This document shows, in pieces, positions 59,372 to 64,000 of a DNA stretch of 64,000 bases (position 1 is the first letter of the stretch; every line of letters starts with the position of its first letter). The position numbers and the translations under genes are program-made. The DNA lies in the NCBI RefSeq assembly GCF_964019385.1, contig NC_088644.1:22595866-22659865 (forward strand), given 5' to 3'. The DNA is from Sycon ciliatum (taxonomy: Eukaryota > Porifera > Calcarea > Leucosolenida > Sycettidae). The notes under the pieces were generated by a model. That model saw nothing but the letters and a program-made list of their open reading frames with translations. It was not told the origin of the DNA and made no database searches.

Positions 59372-59408
59372 CAGGGAGTCGTCAAATACGGTATTTGACG
59401 ACTCCCTG
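59372..59408. mobile_element. 37-bp palindromic hAT-like mini-MITE, copy 5
   Basis: Perfect palindrome with CAGGGAGTCGTCAAATAC arms and CAGGGAGT ends; exact 8-bp duplication ATGTGGAG at 59364-59371 and 59409-59416. Confidence 0.88.
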
Positions 59409-59459
59409 ATGTGGAGCCTAGCCGAAGATAATTAAATTTTAATAATAGTGCGAGAGCCG

Positions 59460-59487
59460 TTTTTTTTTTTTTTTTTTTTTTTTTTTT
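59460..59487. repeat. poly-T tract
   Basis: A 28-bp homopolymer run. Confidence 0.97.
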
Positions 59488-59584
59488 GGTGCCACATACC
59501 GAATTTATCCCTACACCGAAAGGTCAGGGGTTGGCTTTTACCGAAATTTTACAACACCGAAAATAAGGTGATATACAGTATAGG

Positions 59585-59900
59585 CCCCCAAGAGTGCGCA
59601 ACTCTGCATACGGGATCTCCGACGGCGAACACTCACATCACGTGTATCAGGTACGTTTTGTACTGTGTACAACGAAGGATAGCGTGCACGCAATCCGAAA
59701 ATCTGCCATGATTATGCTGGCGAGTTGCATACGCGCAGTGAGTTTCTGCCAGGGAGTGCTTTTATTATTACTCCGCTGCTCGCTAGAAACAGGCTGGAAA
59801 CGTACAACTGGGACACTACACCACGTGATGTGAGTTTTCGCCGTCGGCGAACCCCATAGAAAGGGTATCAGGAGTTGCACACTCTTGGGAGCTTATATAC
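59585..59900. mobile_element. inverted-repeat element, CCCCCAAGAGTGCG ends
   Basis: 'cccaagagtgcgcaactc' at 59587 returns as 'gagttgcacactcttggg' at about 59873-59891, and 'gacggcgaacactcacatcacgtg' as 'cacgtgatgtgagttttcgccgtc' near 59822-59846. Confidence 0.75.
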
Positions 59901-59960
59901 TCTTGATACTACATGTAGTACATGGCCATGTGCTTATGCCCACTACACCGTAAATGTATA

Positions 59961-60323
59961 GAGCTTTTTCAAGGACGGACCAACGGTCACTTTTTCGGAG
60001 CATGTGCGAGAAATTGTTGAACCGCTGATAAACAGGCGAAGCCCAGGTCACATTCAGTTTGTACGGGAATGGACGCAGGGAGCTGAAAGAAGCACTAGGG
60101 CGGCGCTCAACTTCATGTCCGACACTCATTTTGACTCAGAGCAGCTGCCATGAAGCCCTTCCATGGCTTGGGCGAAAAGAACGAGCTTCAGAATCGCTCC
60201 AAGCGCTGGTGGAGACGAACCTGTCACATTTCGTATACTTCAAGTTTCAATGCGCAACCTGTTCACCACAATCTCGGGGTGAGCGCCACTGATGGGCACC
60301 GCGCCGTGTCCTTGAAAAAGCTC
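59961..60323. mobile_element. MITE, GAGCTTTTTCAAGGAC ends, TA target
   Basis: Inverted ends GAGCTTTTTCAAGGAC with TA at 59959-59960 and 60324-60325. Confidence 0.8.
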
Positions 60324-60338
60324 TATTGGCAATAGATA

Positions 60339-60511
60339 CAGTGCTGCTCTATGAAATCCAGCCGCGTCACTCAAGTTTGCGCCTTGCACCATTTTGCAGC
60401 CATTTTGCAGCCCAATGGCAATGTTCGCAGGTCTACACTTATAGGGCTGTGCAACGCCCGGCGTGTACTTGACTCTTGAGTGACGGGACTGGATTTCACA
60501 GAGCAGCCCTG
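60339..60511. mobile_element. MITE, CAG.GCTGCTCT.TGAAATC ends, TA target
   Basis: A 173-bp element with inverted ends, TA at 60337-60338 and 60512-60513; it begins only 12 bp after the previous MITE's TA. Confidence 0.78.
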
Positions 60512-60758
60512 TACATTCGTGCGCAGTTTATAATGCTGTGAAGTCACGAAACGTGTGTGCAAGTTTTAGGTCGCAATTTGCCGGCACTGGCACCTTTGCG
60601 GCCGGGGATGTTCGCGAATTTACTCAAGTACAGTAGAGTTGTGCGTACAACAGCGTACTAGTAGACAATGCAGTTTGACATTATATTTCAGTTTCCAGCA
60701 ATTCTGCCAAGGAACATGCAGGGTAAAACCAAAAAGGTTTCACAGTCCACACCAATCT

Positions 60759-61446
60759 GCTGTCCCCACAGGATTCCGCGGACGCGCAATTTTCCGCGTA
60801 ATTGGCTTTCATCCGCGTTTTGAGAGATGTTGCATAAAACCCGCGTTTATTCATGGGAATGTACAAGAAAATAGTACATGATGTTGAAAATGTACTAGTA
60901 CTACAATGTCGTACCGGTGCATGAGTTTGTACAACAAAGTTGTACACTTGCATGCAACTGCATGCTAAAGCTGTACAAATGACAGAGAACTCGTGGATAT
61001 ATGCATAATGACCGGCGCATATTTGCCGCATAAGTATGGGTTATCCCATGAGTACGAGGGGTATACTGCCGAATATTTCACGAGTGCGATAAACAAGGGA
61101 AAATATAAGGGACACGGTATACACAGAGTACGAATGGTATAATCCATTTATCCCATGTACTGTCCCAAATAGAGCGTGACCAGCACTAAAATCTCCCTTA
61201 TTGGCGTGACCCGGGGAATATCCGTGACCCCAGCGGGGAATATTATTGACCCCAGCGGAGAATATAGAGCGATATTCCCCGCTGGGGTCAAATATTTGAT
61301 CCCAGTGGGGAATTTCGCTCGGAACGGTCACTGATTGGATGAAATGACCCAAATCGTTTCGTACCATGGGATGATGGCCTGTTTTCTCCCGCATAATTAT
61401 GCGCATAATTTTAGGATTTTGTCCGCATTATTCTGTGGGGACAGAA
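60759..61446. mobile_element. inverted-repeat element, CTGTCCCCACAG ends
   Basis: 'ctgtccccacaggattccgcggac' on the left and 'gtccgcattattctgtggggacag' on the right. The interior has a 'ccccagcggggaata' inverted repeat around 61220-61310. Confidence 0.7.
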
Positions 61447-61687
61447 TCTGGCAGGTGGCAACAGTTTTGTTTTCACTGTCTATGCATCACTTCAAAGGCA
61501 AAGGGAAAATGTACATCGCTTCATATCACCTCTAAGGAATGAGCAGTGATGGTACATAATTATACCTGTGAAAATTGCGAATATATATCACCCAAAGTGG
61601 AGCTATGTGCCACCAGTTTTAAGTATGCCTTGTAGAGTGTGTGTTTTTATAATCGTCATCTGATGTTTGCTTGTTTTTTTTCCCCAG

Positions 61688-62264
61688 CAGGAATATTGTG
61701 AAGGCGGTCTTCTTTAGTGAATTTCACCCCCAAGCAGGCCCGATTGTCTCCTATCAGGTAGAGAAGTGATTCATGTAACGTATGACTGCATCAGCCTCTA
61801 GCCTAAGGAGTAGGCATCTGTTAGTTACTGGAATGGTGCCGAGTATCAACCCTTGAACAAACTGCTCCCTTTCACGTGGAGTGATTGATTGTTGGGCTCA
61901 CTTCGGCACGGTTTTCTATGCCTGCCGCTCTCCTTCGGCTGTTAGCTGCACTGGTCTTGCTGAAGGCTTAGCGCTGGTGCCCAGTTGCTGCAGGCAATGT
62001 AACTACATTGCCATTCGCTCAATAAAAGACTGTAGACTATTGGCGAGGTAAAATGTCTCTCCGTTAGCGTACGTGTATGCTGTGTGTGTGTGTGTGTGTG
62101 CGCGCGCACGCGCGTGCATGTGCTTTTTTTGTGTATGGCCATTTGCATGCATGCTATTGTCCCAATGCCTAGACTCCGGAGAACTTCATCAGCCGCGACC
62201 TGTATGATGTGGTGTCTGTGTACGTCATCCCCAAGCCTGCCCTGTACGGTAAAATAATGAAAGT
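61688..62264 (+). CDS. NPRL2: NPRL2 (GATOR1 subunit), 5' part, cut by window end
   Basis: Two exons: 61688-61757 (acceptor after a T-rich run; an AG three bases later, at 61691, is an alternative) and 62173-62264, joined in phase 0, next donor GTAAGT at 62265. They encode IVKAVFFSEFHP.AGP.VSYQ then TPENFISRDLYDVVSVYVIPKPALYGK, which matches the N-terminal longin-type domain of NPRL2 (FFSEFHP..GP...YQ ... F(I)SRELFD.V..Y(I)I.KP.L..K). NPRL2 with NPRL3 and DEPDC5 forms GATOR1, the RagA/B GTPase-activating complex that restrains TORC1 at the lysosome when amino acids are scarce. The exon with the start codon lies upstream and was not identified. No downstream exon was found before 64000, so the rest is outside the window. 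Confidence 0.85.
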
Positions 62265-62959
62265 GTAAGTCAAGCGTTTTAGGGTGAATTTGCATGGTCT
62301 CTTTGTATTTGTGTGCCTCATTTCGAAGGAGTTGCAATCTCACGATGTGGCCGTGTTTTGCCTAAGATTTGCGTTCTGAGCTGGCTAGGCAACATTGGAG
62401 CTTTGGTTCAATTATGCATGGGCATAGCATCAAGTAGCCGTGTGCCACCTTGAATGTGTGCGACAACGAAGAAAATGAAAGACGGCCTGCACTTCAAAAG
62501 TGTTTGAGCTAACAGGCTCATTTCTCTGTAAATGCTCACCACCGGTTTCGTGTCGATTTCAACAGTGGGTTTCGACAATTTCGCCATCATCAGCTCAACC
62601 TGGTGTTTAGTGTTTGCAGTGTGGTCGGAATAAGCTTGCCAGCTGAAACACTTTCCTACCAAATGAAACTGCAGGAGGCCTCGTCCTCACTTCTGAAATC
62701 CTGCATAATTTGCAAAAGTTCTAGTCTCTTCCATGCCTCTTCCTGGAAGAGGCTGAAGACTTCGGAAAAGGCATTTGGTGCAGCCTTGTTGAGGCCCACG
62801 CGAATTAGCCCGTATTGTAGACTTGTTATAATTCTGGGTGTCCACGACCCTCTCCTCTATGGGGAAATAATGTGTGTGTGTGTGTGTGTATCTGACGCAG
62901 TCTTAATTTATTTGTAGCGAAAACGTGACTATCGTGATAAATTGTGTACGTTTATGTTA
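62265..62959. other. NPRL2 intron, nothing recognised
   Basis: A short (GT)n at 62872-62888 is the only repeat noted; no exon or RNA gene was recognised. Confidence 0.4.
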
Positions 62960-63359
62960 GGCCACACGTTTTTATTTCTATGTTTCTCGTCACCTGAAAA
63001 TCTAAAAACGTATGCGAGAGGTGGAAAAAAATAAAAAATGACCGAAAATAAAAAAAGTTTAGACCTTTGTTCACACTAAAATCCACCAATACACCATGCA
63101 AAATAGCATCCATAGTTAGCAACTAGTATGTGGTAGGAGCTTCTGTCACAATCTGCGCATGTGCAGCTAGATTGCGCACAAAAAATGCCGTCCTTGCATC
63201 ATGTGTCGCGCAGGCCAGGCCACATTATGTACATGTGCATGAGTGTGCTGGTCCCCACATGCACAGTCAGTGCAGCACAGTTTTTTTCTTTTTTTCTTCC
63301 AGACTCCTGAATCGTATGCGCGCGGGTGACGAGAAACATAGAAATAAAAACGTGTGGCC
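62960..63359. mobile_element. Harbinger-like MITE, GGCCACACGTTTTTATTTC ends, TTA target
   Basis: A 400-bp element with long inverted ends (GGCCACACGTTTTTATTTCT onward, about 35 bp) and direct TTA at 62957-62959 and 63360-63362. Confidence 0.87.
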
Positions 63360-63702
63360 TTAGCTGAAATCCCGCAACATTTCTGCTTTGAAAACCTTCG
63401 GGTGGAGGGACATTCGTCTGATTTTGCGCCTGGGCTTGCAGGCTTATGAACGACAACTCAATGCCTAGCAGTCCTTATGTCGAATCCTCTTAGAACTCCT
63501 TTCTGCCCTGTTTCCTTGCCTTTTTTCAGTTTTACACATCTCATTTACCGTATCCTGATCTTCCTAGATGATCATGAAGAATTGAAAAATTGGCAAAAAT
63601 TGTGCTACCGATTACAGTGTTGTGACTGTTCTCCACTGAAGAATATCGCAAGAAAATCTGGATTTGAAATTGATGCGATGATTTGACTTGTATGCGCATG
63701 TG

Positions 63703-63703
<1 letters not shown>

Positions 63704-63739
<36 letters not shown>

Positions 63740-63831
63740 CAAGCGAGGGTCCCTGGTTCGAGTCCTGGTGGTGACAGTCAATTTTTTCTTCAGACTTTTC
63801 CCGTTTGTCTCTTTCCCTCAAAACCAGTCAA

Positions 63832-63862
<31 letters not shown>
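63704..63862. repeat. two (ATT)n microsatellites bracketing SINE-like text
   Basis: (ATT)n runs at about 63704-63738 and 63832-63862. Between them, 'ggtccctggttcgagtcctgg' contains a B-box-like GGTTCGAGTCC, suggesting a tRNA-derived SINE fragment. Confidence 0.7.
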
Positions 63863-63864
<2 letters not shown>

Positions 63865-64000
63865 GCACACACTCATGGCCAAGGCCAATCAAGGAGGATA
63901 TGAGGGCGATTATAGCCAGCCATGGCAAAAAAACAAAAAAAGAAAAAGAAGAAGAAAGGAAAACAAGTGCAAATCAGAACAACAACAGTAAAAGAAGAGA

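Noticed and set aside
59752-59790. CAGGGAGTGCTTTTATTATTACTCC as a degenerate mini-hAT
   Set aside because: Arms mismatch beyond the first eight bases and flanks do not match.
63300-63345. Third NPRL2 exon after 'ttcttccag'
   Set aside because: It lies in the right terminal repeat of the MITE 62960-63359 and repeats its left end in reverse; the protein read does not match NPRL2.

Overview
The window is nuclear DNA of an intron-rich, repeat-rich invertebrate animal. GT-AG introns, an FGD-type RhoGEF, a C/EBP-like bZIP, ABHD13, an NPRL2 first domain and a KDM7-type PHD finger all point to Metazoa. Intron sizes (about 80 bp to 2.9 kb), many (CA)n tracts, frequent 'acatgtac' words and a heavy load of small inverted-repeat transposons suit a marine invertebrate. 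I cannot name the phylum.

Layout, left to right. 1-535 is a microsatellite. A partial gene on the minus strand (4411 down to 4103, continuing leftwards) starts with a PHD finger of KDM7/PHF8 type. Head-to-head with it, 754 bp away, a large plus-strand gene (5165-20470) encodes a protein of about 1313 residues ending in a MYND zinc finger; I do not recognise the rest. ABHD13 (24072-22768, minus) and RPL35/uL29 (24596-27164, plus) are divergent over a 523-bp shared promoter. 27.5-32 kb is a nest of transposons. A single-exon C/EBP-like bZIP gene (32209-33018, plus) follows. A 23-exon FGD-family gene (51251-34766, minus; 804 residues, DH-PH-FYVE-PH) closes with every splice phase matching. 51.3-61.7 kb is mostly transposons. 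The first recognisable exons of NPRL2 (61688-62264, plus) are cut off by the window edge.

The genes are ordinary housekeeping and regulatory genes and do not form one pathway. The unusual material is in the mobile DNA: 37-38-bp perfect palindromes flanked by 8-bp target duplications (hAT-like), a roughly 850-bp foldback present twice at TTAA sites, several TA-flanked and TTA/TAA-flanked MITE families, nested insertions up to three deep, and elements that abut with one shared target site. The large MYND gene also carries two adjacent 31-nt exons of identical phase that cannot both be used.

Exon coordinates were read by eye from splice sites, reading frame and family resemblance. No alignment or transcript data were available.
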